A stretch of 64,000 nucleotides of DNA from an uncultured Eubacteriales bacterium (GTDB lineage Bacteria; Bacillota; Clostridia; Oscillospirales; Oscillospiraceae). Numbering within the stretch: the stretch's first letter is position 1; the number at the start of each line of letters is the position of its first letter. The notes below the pieces were generated by a model. The model saw nothing but the letters and a program-made list of their open reading frames with translations, was not told the origin of the DNA and ran no database searches. The stretch lies in NCBI GenBank assembly GCA_900316205.1, contig ONBX01000003.1:16009-80008 (forward strand). Reading direction: 5' to 3'. The position numbers and the translations under genes were made by a program. Shown here one piece after another: positions 38,471 through 46,496 of the stretch.

Positions 38471-39109
38471 TCAATCTCCCGAAAAATGCTGGCACAGATG
38501 CTTCACGCAGCAGGCCCCGCAGTTGGGCTTTCTGGCGTCGCAGACGGCTCTGCCGTGGAGCACCAGGCAGTGGCAGAAGTCCGAAGAGTGCTCCGGCGGC
38601 AGGAGCTTGCGAAGCTCCGCTTCGATCTTCGGGGGATCCTTCAGGTCATCTACCAGACCCATCCGGTTGGAGAGGCGGATGCAGTGGGTGTCTACCACCA
38701 CAGAGCCGGGGACCCGGAACACGTCGCCCAGGATCAGGTTCGCGGTCTTGCGGCCCACGCCGGGCAGCGCCGTCAGCTCCTCCATGGTGGCGGGGACCTT
38801 GCCGCCGTGCTTTTCCAGGATCATCTGGGCGCAGGCCACGATGTCCCGGGCCTTGGCTCGGAAGAAGCCGCAGGAGTGAACGTAGCGCTCCACCTCCTCC
38901 ACATCCGCTTCGGCAAAGCTCTCCAGCGTGGGGAAGCGGGCGAAGAGGGCGGGGGTGATCTGGTTTACCCGCTCGTCGGTGCACTGGGCGGCCAGGCGCA
39001 CGGAAAAGAGCAGCTCATAATCCTTACCGTAGTCCAGCGTGCAGCTGGCTTCCGGGTATTCCTCCAGCAGCAGCCGGACGATCTCATTTACCTGTTCCTG
39101 GGTCCGCAT
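38471..39109 (-). CDS. nth: Endonuclease III
   Basis: 212 residues, start ATG at 39109 preceded by AGAGGG 8 nt away. A second ATG two codons upstream lacks spacing for that site. The helix-hairpin-helix LPGVGRKTANLIL has the catalytic Lys, VVDTHCIRLSNRMG has the catalytic Asp, and the [4Fe-4S] motif C-x6-C-x2-C-x5-C is in CDARKPNCGACCVKHLC. It removes oxidised pyrimidines and cuts AP sites. A terminator from the gene upstream separates the two. Confidence 0.95.
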   Translation of the reverse strand: MRTQEQVNEIVRLLLEEYPEASCTLDYGKDYELLFSVRLAAQCTDERVNQITPALFARFPTLESFAEADVEEVERYVHSCGFFRAKARDIVACAQMILEKHGGKVPATMEELTALPGVGRKTANLILGDVFRVPGSVVVDTHCIRLSNRMGLVDDLKDPPKIEAELRKLLPPEHSSDFCHCLVLHGRAVCDARKPNCGACCVKHLCQHFSGD

Positions 39110-39136
39110 GGCCATCCCTCTTTCTGTCTCGGATAT

Positions 39137-39173
39137 AAAAACGGCAAGCTCATTGTACCTTGAGCTTGCCGTT
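39137..39173 (-). terminator. Terminator between the proline-rich protein and nth
   Basis: AAACGGCAAGCTCA, 8-nt loop, TGAGCTTGCCGTTTTT on the minus strand. It lies in the nth leader, so nth must use a promoter close to or within it. Confidence 0.85.
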
Positions 39174-39196
39174 TCGTCAATTCCAAATCCCTTTTT

Positions 39197-39362
39197 CCTT
39201 GCAGGCTCCCCTGTGAAAGGGGAGCTGTCGCGGCGCGTCTCACGCAAGCGCCGTGACTGAGGGGTTGTCCCGTCCGCCAAAAGAGTGGCAAACAACCCCT
39301 CCGTCAAGCGCCTTACGGGGGACGGCGCTTGACACCTCCCCTTGCTCAGGGGAGGTTGAGAG
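39197..39362. repeat. Full-length family A repeat
   Basis: Left stem GTC(G/A)CGGCGC...GCGCCGTGAC (39227-39257); right stem TCAAGCGCC...GGCGCTTGA (39303-39331). The inner TGAGGGGTTGTCC and ACAACCCCTCC pair. It lies directly after the proline-rich gene's stop codon. Confidence 0.8.
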
Positions 39363-39372
39363 GAATGCCGTC

Positions 39373-40206
39373 TTACCGTCTCAGCGTGACGTTGCTGCCG
39401 CACTCGATGGAATCCAGCTGGACGCCGCTGTAGGTGCCGCCGTACTCCCATTCCACGTTGATCCAGAAGGTCTTGCTCTCGCCCTGGGCCAGATCGATGG
39501 TAAAGGTCTTGCTGGCCAGTTCCGTGCTGTGGAACTCATAGCTGTCGCTCTCGATCTGTCTGGCGTAGACGGAGGCGTACTGGCCGTCCACCAGGAAGTT
39601 CACCGGATTGTAGGCGCCGGTGTACAGCGTCTGGTGCAGGCAGTATACCGTCACGGTGACCTCCACCTGGGTGGGGCTCACGGCTTTGGCGCTCCACTCC
39701 GCCCGGATGTTCAGGCCGGTGGGCGTCTCGGAATCCACGCTGCCGGTGCCCATCTGCACCGGTGTAAAGGCCACCTCCGGCGCCTGGGTGGGCGCGGGCG
39801 CGGGAGCCTCTGTGGGAGCCGGGGCCGGAGCGGGGGCCTGGGTAGGCGCGGGAGCCGGCGCCTGAGTGGGCGCGGGCGTGGGCGCTCTGGTGGGCGCGGG
39901 GGCCTGGGTGGGCGCCGTGTAGGTGCTGCCGCCGCTGCCGTTTCCGCCGGCGGGCGCCGTGGTGGGCAGGGCGTTCACCGACTCATAGGGATTGGCGGTG
40001 GGTACGGTGTCCGCGCCGGTGACCAGGGCGTTGGGGTCCTGCTGGGGCGGCTGATAGCTCTGGGTGGAGATCTCGGTGTTCTGGGCCTGGGCGGCGCGCT
40101 TGTCGTCCACGGTCTTCAGCACCATGATCACGATCACGACCACCAGCAGAAATACAATAATGAACAGAATCGCGGAGATGCGATCCTTTTCGGATCTCGG
40201 ATTCAT
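39373..40206 (-). CDS. Membrane-anchored extracellular protein with Ala-Pro-Thr-Gln repeat stalk
   Basis: 277 residues. An N-terminal transmembrane helix (ISAILFIIVFLLVVVIVIMVL) is followed by a low-complexity stalk (about 85-150) built of APTQAPAP and PAPT units. The C-terminal beta-rich domain (about 155-277) has alternating hydrophobic residues and two Cys (CLHQ, IECGSN). Likely a wall-spanning surface protein with the C-terminal domain outside. No known domain is recognised. The stalk DNA is repetitive and could change length by slippage. The gene sits just after the rplA terminator. Confidence 0.7.
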   Translation of the reverse strand: MNPRSEKDRISAILFIIVFLLVVVIVIMVLKTVDDKRAAQAQNTEISTQSYQPPQQDPNALVTGADTVPTANPYESVNALPTTAPAGGNGSGGSTYTAPTQAPAPTRAPTPAPTQAPAPAPTQAPAPAPAPTEAPAPAPTQAPEVAFTPVQMGTGSVDSETPTGLNIRAEWSAKAVSPTQVEVTVTVYCLHQTLYTGAYNPVNFLVDGQYASVYARQIESDSYEFHSTELASKTFTIDLAQGESKTFWINVEWEYGGTYSGVQLDSIECGSNVTLRR

Positions 40207-40368
40207 AGGGTTTGCTCCTTTCCGAAGGACTGATGGGGAAAAACGCCCTGTTCCGGCGCCTGTTCTCCCATGTTGTGGGGAAAGTATATCATATAAATCT
40301 CAAATTGTCTACAAAAGAGTAACAAATTTAGGGATTGTTAAGATTTCCGGCGCCGCTTTTCGCCTATG

Positions 40369-40398
40369 AAAAACTCCCCGACCGGGTCGGGGAGTTTT
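40369..40398 (-). terminator. Terminator of the rpmG-rplA operon
   Basis: AAAACTCCCCGAC-cgg-GTCGGGGAGTTTT, 20 nt after the rplA stop codon. It cuts the operon off before any rplJ. Confidence 0.9.
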
Positions 40399-40417
40399 CG
40401 TTGCCTTCTGCGCTGAA

Positions 40418-41110
40418 TTACAGCTGCTTCTGGGCGTTGATCTTGACGCCGGGGCCCATGGTGGAGGCGGTGACGCAAGAACGGATATACTGGCCCTTGG
40501 CGGCGGCGGGCTTGGCCTTGTTGATGGCGGTGATGAGAGCCACGTAGTTCTCATACAGCTTCTCGGCGCCGAAGCTGACCTTGCCGATGGGGCAGTGGAT
40601 GATGTTGGTCTTGTCCAGACGGTACTCGACCTTACCGGCTTTGGCTTCCTTCACGGCCTGAGAGACGTTGGGGGTAACGGTACCGGCCTTGGGGGAGGGC
40701 ATCAGGCCCTTGGGTCCCAGGATCTTACCGAGACGGCCCACGGTGCCCATCATCTTGGGATTGGCAATGACGGTGTCGAACTCGAACCAGGCTTCCTTCT
40801 GGATCTTCTCCACGTACTCCATACCGCCGGCATAGTCAGCGCCGGCAGCGAGGGCTTCCTCAACCTGCTCGGGGGGGCAGAACACCAGGACGCGGACGGT
40901 CTTGCCGGTGCCGTTGGGCAGCACGATGGCGCCGCGGACCTGCTGGTCGGCGTGACGGCCGTCAACACCCAGCTTCACGTGGAGCTCCACGGTCTCGTCG
41001 AACTTGGCCTTGCTGGCGTTGATGACCAGCTGCAGAGCTTCCTGAGGATCGTACAGGGCCTGCTTATCAATGAGCTTTGCGCTCTCTTTATAATTTTTAC
41101 CTCTAAACAA
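40418..41110 (-). CDS. rplA: 50S ribosomal protein L1
   Basis: 230 residues from a TTG start with AGGAGG 8 nt upstream. [42 protein letters not shown] is the conserved N-terminal half, and [37 protein letters not shown] is the rRNA-binding half. L1 forms the mobile stalk near the E site and often represses its own operon. The gap of 59 nt after rplK could hold such an operator. rplJ and rplL are not downstream. Confidence 0.97.
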   Translation of the reverse strand: MFRGKNYKESAKLIDKQALYDPQEALQLVINASKAKFDETVELHVKLGVDGRHADQQVRGAIVLPNGTGKTVRVLVFCPPEQVEEALAAGADYAGGMEYVEKIQKEAWFEFDTVIANPKMMGTVGRLGKILGPKGLMPSPKAGTVTPNVSQAVKEAKAGKVEYRLDKTNIIHCPIGKVSFGAEKLYENYVALITAINKAKPAAAKGQYIRSCVTASTMGPGVKINAQKQL

Positions 41111-41169
41111 TTTCGTTTCCTCCTAAATAGTGGTGTAATGGATGAAAAGATCCTCCCACGTAGGGTGAC

Positions 41170-41595
41170 TTACTCGCCGACGACAACGCCCATGGAGCGG
41201 CAGGTGCCCTTGATCATGCTGATGGCAGACTCGATATCGGTGCAGTTCAGGTCGGGCATCTTCTGCTCGGCGATCTTGCGCACGTCTTCCATGCTGATGG
41301 TGGCAACCTTGTCGCGCTGGGGCACGCCGGAAGCGGTGTCAATGCCGCAGGCCTTCTTGATGAGAAGGGCGGCAGGAGGAGTCTTGCAAACGAAGGTGAA
41401 GCTGCGGTCGGAGTACACGGTGATGACAACGGGGATCATCAGGCCCATGTCGGCCTTGGTGCGCTCGTTGAAATCCTTGGTGAACAGACCGATGTTAACG
41501 CCGTACTGGCCCAGAGCGGGGCCGACGGGGGGCGCCGGAGTCGCTTTGCCGGCAGGAACCTGGAATCTAACGTATCCTACTACTTTCTGTGCCAT
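41170..41595 (-). CDS. rplK: 50S ribosomal protein L11
   Basis: 141 residues, standard. The Pro-rich N-terminal [24 protein letters not shown] is the thiostrepton-sensitive region, and the C-terminal RNA-binding domain has [21 protein letters not shown] precedes the ATG. It lies 18 nt after nusG. Confidence 0.97.
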   Translation of the reverse strand: MAQKVVGYVRFQVPAGKATPAPPVGPALGQYGVNIGLFTKDFNERTKADMGLMIPVVITVYSDRSFTFVCKTPPAALLIKKACGIDTASGVPQRDKVATISMEDVRKIAEQKMPDLNCTDIESAISMIKGTCRSMGVVVGE

Positions 41596-41613
41596 GGTAG
41601 CACCTCTTTCTCA

Positions 41614-42138
41614 TTAATGTTTGATGACTTCGACCTGGTCGAGCTCCAGATCCACCGGAGTCTCGCGGCCGAACATGGAAACGACGACGCGGACCCGGTT
41701 CTTCTCGGGCTCCAGCTCGTCCACCGTGCCGAGGAAGCCGGCCAGAGGTCCGTCAATGACCTTGACCTCGTCGCCCACGGCATAGCCTACCACGATCTCG
41801 CGGCGTTCCACGCCCAGATCGTAAATTTCCTGCTCCGTCAGGGGGATGGCCTTGCCATCGGAACCCACGAAGCCCGTTGCACCGCGTACATTGTGGATCA
41901 GGTGCCAGCTGTCGTCCGTCAGGATCATCTTTACCAGCACGTAACCGGGGAACACCTTGCGCTCCACCGTCTTCTCACCGTTGTCGGTGAATTCGGTGAC
42001 GGTTTCCATGGGAATGTTCACTTCCCGGATCAGATCGGTCATCTTGCGGTTTTCCGCGGCTTTCATCACAGCCGCGGCAACGGCGTTCTCATAACCGGAG
42101 TACGTGTGCACCACGTACCATTTTGCTTCTTCAGCCAT
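41614..42138 (-). CDS. nusG: Transcription termination/antitermination factor NusG
   Basis: 174 residues from the ATG at 42138. The NGN domain is KWYVVHTYSGYENAVAAAV...RKVFPGYVLVKMILTDDSWHLIHNVRGATGFVG. The KOW domain is YAVGDEVKVIDGPLAGFLGTVDELEPEKNRVRVVVSMFGRETPVDLELDQVE. It couples RNA polymerase to Rho or ribosomes. Five nt separate it from secE. Confidence 0.96.
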   Translation of the reverse strand: MAEEAKWYVVHTYSGYENAVAAAVMKAAENRKMTDLIREVNIPMETVTEFTDNGEKTVERKVFPGYVLVKMILTDDSWHLIHNVRGATGFVGSDGKAIPLTEQEIYDLGVERREIVVGYAVGDEVKVIDGPLAGFLGTVDELEPEKNRVRVVVSMFGRETPVDLELDQVEVIKH

Positions 42139-42143
42139 TTCAC

Positions 42144-42416
42144 TCAACCCGCAAACCGGAACAGCAGATTCACCGCGAGGCTCGCGATCATATCCGCGCC
42201 CCACAGCACCAGTGCGGAGACCAGCATGAACACAACGGACACCGCGGTATTCTTGGCGAGGGTCTTCGGGGTGGGCCATACCACCTTTTTCAGCTCGCTC
42301 TTCATCTCGCGGAACCACTTGCCGACTCTCTTAAAGAAGCCGGGCTTGCTGTCTTCCTTCTTCACGGCGGTGACGGCCTTTGCAGGGGCACCCTGCACTT
42401 TCTTTTCTTCAGCCAT
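42144..42416 (-). CDS. secE: Preprotein translocase subunit SecE
   Basis: 90 residues from the ATG at 42416; a GTG two codons earlier is possible. A Lys/Ala-rich N-terminal extension is followed by the amphipathic helix GKWFREMKSELKKVVWPTPKTLAKNTA, the SecE hallmark, and a single transmembrane helix VVFMLVSALVLWGADMIASLAVNLLF. It clamps SecY in the membrane. Standard position between rpmG and nusG. Confidence 0.95.
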   Translation of the reverse strand: MAEEKKVQGAPAKAVTAVKKEDSKPGFFKRVGKWFREMKSELKKVVWPTPKTLAKNTAVSVVFMLVSALVLWGADMIASLAVNLLFRFAG

Positions 42417-42437
42417 TTTCACGCATCCTTTCTGAAG

Positions 42438-42599
42438 TCACTTGGTCTCGACGTGCTTGGTATGCTTCCGGCAGAAGGGGCAGTATTTGCTCCGCTCCAA
42501 ACGGTCGGACGTATTCTTCTTGTTCTTGACCGTGTTGTAGTTTCTCTGCTTGCATTCGTCGCAACGAAGGGTAATCTTTACTCTTGCGCCTGCAGCCAT
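42438..42599 (-). CDS. rpmG: 50S ribosomal protein L33
   Basis: 53 residues, [27 protein letters not shown] and [17 protein letters not shown]. The two CxxC pairs make this the zinc-binding (C+) form. TAGGAGGTGCC precedes the ATG. First gene of the rpmG-secE-nusG-rplK-rplA operon. Confidence 0.95.
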   Translation of the reverse strand: MAAGARVKITLRCDECKQRNYNTVKNKKNTSDRLERSKYCPFCRKHTKHVETK

Positions 42600-42726
42600 T
42601 GTTCGGCACCTCCTATTTTATTTACTCACGTTTCGTGAGCATTGCCTCCCTGTTTGGAACGCCGGGGCCCTCCGCACGCGGAAAAAAGCGCGCAAAAAGA
42701 AACCTCTCGTCCGACAGGTAAAACAG

Positions 42727-42755
42727 AGTATAGCACAGCCAAATCCCCGGGTCAA
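42727..42755 (-). promoter_or_regulatory. Promoter of the rpmG-rplA operon
   Basis: Minus strand TTGACC (42750-42755), 17-nt spacer, TATACT (42727-42732) with TGC extension. The leader of about 120 nt contains CTCACG-aaa-CGTGAG 20 nt before the rpmG start region. Confidence 0.8.
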
Positions 42756-42795
42756 CACTTTTTTGCGGAAAAATCCGGCTTTTTCAATCCTTTTT

Positions 42796-43055
42796 CCTCT
42801 TAGGCTCCCCTGTGCAAGGGGAGCTGTCGCGGCGCGTCTCACGCAAGCGCCGTGACTGAGGGGTTGTCCCGCCCGCCCCGTTCCGCTTAGGCTCCCCTGT
42901 GCAAGGGGAGCTGTCTTGGTGCGTCTCACGCAAGCGCCAAGACTGAGGGGTTGCCCCGCCAGCCCCGTTCCTCTTAGGCTCCCCTGTGCAAGGGGAGCTG
43001 TCTGCCGCCAGGCAGACTGAGGGGCCTTTTTCCGCTTAGGCTCCCCTGCCTGAGA
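42796..43055. repeat. Tandem array of family A half-copies with different variable stems
   Basis: Four units spaced about 85 nt apart, each starting TTAGGCTCCCCTG. Unit 1 stem CGGCGC/GCGCCG, unit 2 stem CTTGG...CCAAG, unit 3 stem GTCTGCC-gcca-GGCAGAC; unit 4 is cut short at 43050. The constant parts are near identical, the variable stems wholly different yet self-paired. It lies upstream of the rpmG promoter. Confidence 0.85.
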
Positions 43056-43084
43056 AAGGAAGAGGGAAGAGTGAAAAGTCAGCG

Positions 43085-43325
43085 CAGGGGGAAACGGCGC
43101 GATGAAGGCATCGCGCCCTGCGCGGGCGTTCCGTTCCCGTCGTAGGGGCCGCCGCCCTCGGCGGCCCGAAGCCTCCCTCCCTGAGGGAGGTGTCATCCGG
43201 CGTGTCACGCCCGCCGGAGGACGGAGGGAGTTTCTTCCCTCCACGCGGGGAGCGATCCCCGAATCAACGGAGGAGCATCCGCGCATCCCTGATTCCGAAT
43301 TCCGAACTTCGAATTCCGCATTCCC
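43085..43325. repeat. Mixed short hairpin repeats before folC
   Basis: GGCGCGATGAAGGCATCGCGCCC, GGGGCCGCCG-ccctcgg-CGGCCC, CCTCCCTCCCTGAGGGAGGTG followed by a CATCCGGCG...CGCCGGAGGACGG stem, and an AT-rich TTCCGAATTCCGAAC-type copy at about 43290-43325 that stops against the folC -35 box. No gene is seen. Confidence 0.6.
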
Positions 43326-43327
43326 GC

Positions 43328-43356
43328 TTGCAGGCCGGGCGGGAACATGCTATGAT
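43328..43356 (+). promoter_or_regulatory. folC promoter
   Basis: TTGCAG (43328-43333), 17-nt spacer, TATGAT (43351-43356), ATG 49 nt on. The AT-rich repeat ends just upstream, as at psuG. Confidence 0.65.
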
Positions 43357-43404
43357 ATATAAGAAGAAGTTTCCGAAGGAAACAGGCAAGGAGACACCAT
43401 TGGC

Positions 43405-44670
43405 ATGAATGTATCCCAGGCACTGGATTATATCAACGGCACCCGCTGGATGGGGTCCCGTCCCGGTCTCAGCCGGGTGCGGGAGCTGCTGGACCGGTTG
43501 GAGCGCCCCCAGGACGCCCTGCGCTTTGTCCACATCGCCGGCACCAACGGCAAGGGCAGCTGCGCGGCCATGCTGGCAAGCATCCTCCGCGCCGCCGGCT
43601 ATCGCACGGGACTTTACACCTCCCCCTATCTTTTCCGCTTCAACGAGCGCATGCAGGTGAACGGGGAGCCCATCTCCGACCAGGACCTGGCCGACGTGGT
43701 CACCGCCATCCGGCCTCACGCCGACGCCATGGAGGATCACCCCACGGAGTTTGAACTGATGACCGCCGCGGCCTTCCTCTGGTTCAAGCAGCAGCGCTGC
43801 GACATCGTGGTGCTGGAGGTAGGGCTTGGCGGCAGGCTGGACGCCACCAACGTCATCGACGCGCCGGAGGCCGCCGTCATCATGAACATCGGCCTGGACC
43901 ACACCGAGATCCTGGGCGATACCCTGGAGAAGATCGCCGCGGAAAAGGCGGGCATCTTCAAGCCCGGCTGCGAGGCCGCGGTCTACGACCAGGGGGAGAG
44001 CGTGATCCGCGTCCTGCAGGAGAAGGCCCGGGAGACCGGGACAAGCCTGCGCCTTGCGGACTTTTCCCAGCTGCAGCCGGAGTTTGACAGCCTGGAGGGG
44101 CAGACCTTCCTCTATCGGGGCGAGCCCTATGCCCTGGCCCTGTTGGGGGACCACCAGCTGCGCAACGCCGCCGTGGTCCTGGAGGCCGTGGAGATCCTCC
44201 GCCGCCGTGGCTGGGTGCTGGACCGCGAGGCCGTGGAGCACGGGCTTTACGCCACCGTCTGGCCCGCCCGCTTTGAGCTTGTCAGCGAGGAGCCGCCCTT
44301 CATCGTGGACGGGGGCCACAATCCCCAGTGCGCTCAGACCGTGCGGGACAACCTCCTCCGCTATTTCCCCTCCCAGCGCCGGGTGCTGCTGGTGGGCGTG
44401 CTTGCGGACAAGGATTATCCCGCCCTCTTTGAGATCCTGAATGAGGCGGCGGACGCCTGGGTCTGCGTCACGCCGGACAGTCCCCGGGCCCTGCCGGCGG
44501 AGAAGCTGGCGGAGCATCTTTCCCGCTTCGGAAAGCCCGTCACCGTCTGCGAGACCATCCCCCTGGGGGTGGACGCCGCCCGGGAACAGGCCGGGGAGGA
44601 CGGCATGGCCTGCTCGGTAGGCTCCCTCTACATGGCCGGCGCTGTCCGCGCCTGCTTTGGACTGATGTGA
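43405..44670 (+). CDS. folC: Folylpolyglutamate synthase/dihydrofolate synthase
   Basis: 421 residues. The P-loop HIAGTNGKGSCAAMLASILRAAG is at about 48-70, followed by GLYTSPYLFRFNERMQVNGEPIS, VLEVGLGGRLDATNVI, NIGLDHTEILGDTLEKIAAEKAGIFK, and the C-terminal Mur-ligase-like domain with FIVDGGHNPQCAQTVRDNLL. It adds glutamates to folates and may also make dihydrofolate. AAGGAG lies 11 nt before the ATG. Confidence 0.95.
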   Translation: MNVSQALDYINGTRWMGSRPGLSRVRELLDRLERPQDALRFVHIAGTNGKGSCAAMLASILRAAGYRTGLYTSPYLFRFNERMQVNGEPISDQDLADVVTAIRPHADAMEDHPTEFELMTAAAFLWFKQQRCDIVVLEVGLGGRLDATNVIDAPEAAVIMNIGLDHTEILGDTLEKIAAEKAGIFKPGCEAAVYDQGESVIRVLQEKARETGTSLRLADFSQLQPEFDSLEGQTFLYRGEPYALALLGDHQLRNAAVVLEAVEILRRRGWVLDREAVEHGLYATVWPARFELVSEEPPFIVDGGHNPQCAQTVRDNLLRYFPSQRRVLLVGVLADKDYPALFEILNEAADAWVCVTPDSPRALPAEKLAEHLSRFGKPVTVCETIPLGVDAAREQAGEDGMACSVGSLYMAGAVRACFGLM

Positions 44671-44674
44671 GTGT

Positions 44675-44790
44675 TTTCCTTGCTTCCCCCTCAGGGGGAA
44701 GTGGCGCGAAGCGCCGATAGGGGCTGTACATTGACGAACACCCCCCTTCCGTCTCGCTTCGCTCGACACCTCCCCCGGAGGGGGAGGCAA
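44675..44790. repeat. Two-arm family A-prime repeat before ruvX
   Basis: CTTCCCCCTCAGGGGGAAG, stem GGCGC-gaa-GCGCC, GATAGGGGCTG, spacer, then inverted CACCCCCCTTCCG, stem TCTCGC-ttc-GCTCGA, CACCTCCCCCGGAGGGGGAGG. Same overall plan as family A. Its right edge is followed at once by AAAGGAG. Confidence 0.75.
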
Positions 44791-44818
44791 GAAAGGAGCG
44801 TGACTGCGTATCCGAATC

Positions 44819-45220
44819 ATGGCCATCGATTATGGCGACCAGCGCATCGGCCTGGCCGTCTCGGACCTGCTTGGCATGATGGCGGGGGAGGCCTGGACCA
44901 TGAACGAGTGGAACATGGAGCGGGCCAGCCTGCGCATCGCCGAGGAGGCGAAAAACCGGGAGGTGGGCACCCTGGTGCTGGGACTTCCCAAGAATATGGA
45001 CGGCACGGAGGGGCCCCGGGCGGAAAAGAGCCGGGCGTTCAAGGAACTGCTGGAAAAGGACACGGGGCTTCCCGTGGTGCTCTGGGACGAGCGCCGCAGC
45101 AGCATCGAGGCCCACGCCATCCTCCACGCCGCCGGCAAAAAAGAACGGCTCCACCGCAAGACCGTGGATGCCGTGGCCGCCTCCCTCATCCTGGAGGGCT
45201 ATCTGGGCAGCCGCGGGTAA
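44819..45220 (+). CDS. ruvX: RuvX/YqgF-family Holliday junction resolvase-like nuclease
   Basis: 133 residues from the ATG. IDYGDQRIGLAVSD (first catalytic Asp), VGTLVLGLPKNMDGTEGPRAE, LWDERRSSIEAH and KTVDAVAASLILEGYL (last Asp) are the YqgF RNase H-like motifs. In bacteria it is linked to 16S rRNA 5' processing and anti-recombination roles. The only good Shine-Dalgarno site (AAAGGAG, 44792-44798) is 20 nt from this ATG but 5 nt from an in-frame CTG at 44804. That CTG would give LRIRIMAIDYG, close to the family's MRILxIDYG, so the true start may be CTG. Confidence 0.88.
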   Translation: MAIDYGDQRIGLAVSDLLGMMAGEAWTMNEWNMERASLRIAEEAKNREVGTLVLGLPKNMDGTEGPRAEKSRAFKELLEKDTGLPVVLWDERRSSIEAHAILHAAGKKERLHRKTVDAVAASLILEGYLGSRG

Positions 45221-45359
45221 AGGAAGCTTCGGCGCATTGCGGATCCTTTGCGCTCTGCCTTCGTCACTTTTTCTTGAAATACACAAAGTATTCCTTCGAA
45301 ACAGTGCCATCGGCAGATCGCAAATGCCCTCGCAATCCGTGCTTGCCCCTTTGCCCGCG
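45210..45359. repeat. Long palindromic element, copy 3
   Basis: Core 45261-45306 (CGTCACTTTTTCTTG, AATAC-acaaa-GTATT, CAGTGCC). Paired arms: TTTGCGCTCTGCC with GGCAGATCGCAAA, ATTGCG with CGCAAT, and CGCGGGTAAAGG with CCTTTGCCCGCG. The left arm contains the last codons and stop of ruvX. Arms share pairing, not sequence, with copies 1 and 2. Confidence 0.8.
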
Positions 45360-45433
45360 CCTACCCTGGGCAGCCGACACTGACAGCGCGCGCAAAACAT
45401 ATTCATATATTTTAATGTAAAGGAGCGATACAC

Positions 45434-46309
45434 ATGTTCAACCTGCTCACCGGCGATGTAGCCGCCACCGCGGCTGCCGCCACCGAGGGCGCGAAGAAGT
45501 CCTTCTTCGAGATCCTGGGCGAATTCAAAATCGGCGAGATCTCCCTCTCCAGCGTTCTCTCCGCCATCCTGACTCTGGTGATCTGCTACATCATCATCAA
45601 GATCATCACCGGCCTGGTCAACAAGGCTCTCAACAAGTCCAAGAAGCTGGACGGTACCCTCCGCGGCTTCGTCACCTCCGCCATCAAGGCGGTGCTCTGG
45701 GTCATCGCCGCCATCATCGTGGCCAACGCCCTGGGCATCAACACCAGCTCCCTGGTGGCTCTGGTCAGCATCGTCGGCCTGGCTCTGTCCCTCTCGGTGC
45801 AGAACATCCTCTCCAACCTGTTCTCCGGCCTGACCCTGCTCATCACCAAGCCCTTTGCCTCCGGCGACTTCGTGGAAGTCGCGGGCAAGACCGGCATCGT
45901 CAAGACCATCGGCCTGTTCTACACCCAGCTGGACACCCTTGACAACATCGCCGTTTCCATCCCCAACAGCGACGTGACCGCCGCCGCCGTCAACAACTAC
46001 AGCCGCGAGGAGCTGCGCCGCGTGGACCGCACCTTCACCACCTCCTATGAGTGCACCACCGACGACGTGAAGGCCGCCATCGCCGACGCCATCGCCAAGG
46101 ACGAGCGGATCCTTGCCGATCCTGCCCCCTTCGTCCGCCTCATCGACTACAAGGGCAGCACTGTGGAGTACGTGGTGCGCGTCTGGTGCAAGAGCGCGGA
46201 TTACTGGGATGTGTACTTCAACCTCAACGAGAACGTCCGCGAGAGCTTTGCCGCCAAGGGCGTCAAGTTCAGCTACGAGCACGTCAACGTCCACATCGTG
46301 GAGAAATGA
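45434..46309 (+). CDS. mscS: Small-conductance mechanosensitive channel (MscS family)
   Basis: 291 residues. Three hydrophobic helices; the pore helix is LVALVSIVGLALSLSVQNILSNLFSGLTLLITKPFASGDFVEV, with the Gly/Ala packing typical of MscS TM3. The beta domain follows (VKTIGLFYTQLDTLDNIAVSIPNSDV) and then the C-terminal alpha/beta domain. It gates under membrane tension, complementing mscL in this window. AAAGGAG upstream of the ATG; its own terminator follows. Confidence 0.94.
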   Translation: MFNLLTGDVAATAAAATEGAKKSFFEILGEFKIGEISLSSVLSAILTLVICYIIIKIITGLVNKALNKSKKLDGTLRGFVTSAIKAVLWVIAAIIVANALGINTSSLVALVSIVGLALSLSVQNILSNLFSGLTLLITKPFASGDFVEVAGKTGIVKTIGLFYTQLDTLDNIAVSIPNSDVTAAAVNNYSREELRRVDRTFTTSYECTTDDVKAAIADAIAKDERILADPAPFVRLIDYKGSTVEYVVRVWCKSADYWDVYFNLNENVRESFAAKGVKFSYEHVNVHIVEK

Positions 46310-46343
46310 CGCGAGTTTTGAGAATCCAGTTTTGAGATTTGAG

Positions 46344-46380
46344 GAACCAGGGGATATGCTTCGGCATATCCCCTGGTTTT
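46344..46380 (+). terminator. Terminator of mscS
   Basis: AACCAGGGGATATGC-ttcg-GCATATCCCCTGGTTTTT, a perfect 15-bp stem with a stable tetraloop. Confidence 0.93.
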
Positions 46381-46496
46381 TCGCAGAGGCCGCAGCTCTC
46401 GACGTCCTGATTTTCTGCTCCTTCCGTCAATTCTACTTCCGGGGGCTGTCCGTTTTTCCGAAAGGAGCGTATGGTATACGCAAAGGAGATGAGTCC

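Noticed and set aside
42796-43055. Possible CRISPR array
   Set aside because: Constant parts are palindromic and the variable parts are self-paired hairpins, not unique spacers. There are only four units, and no cas genes.
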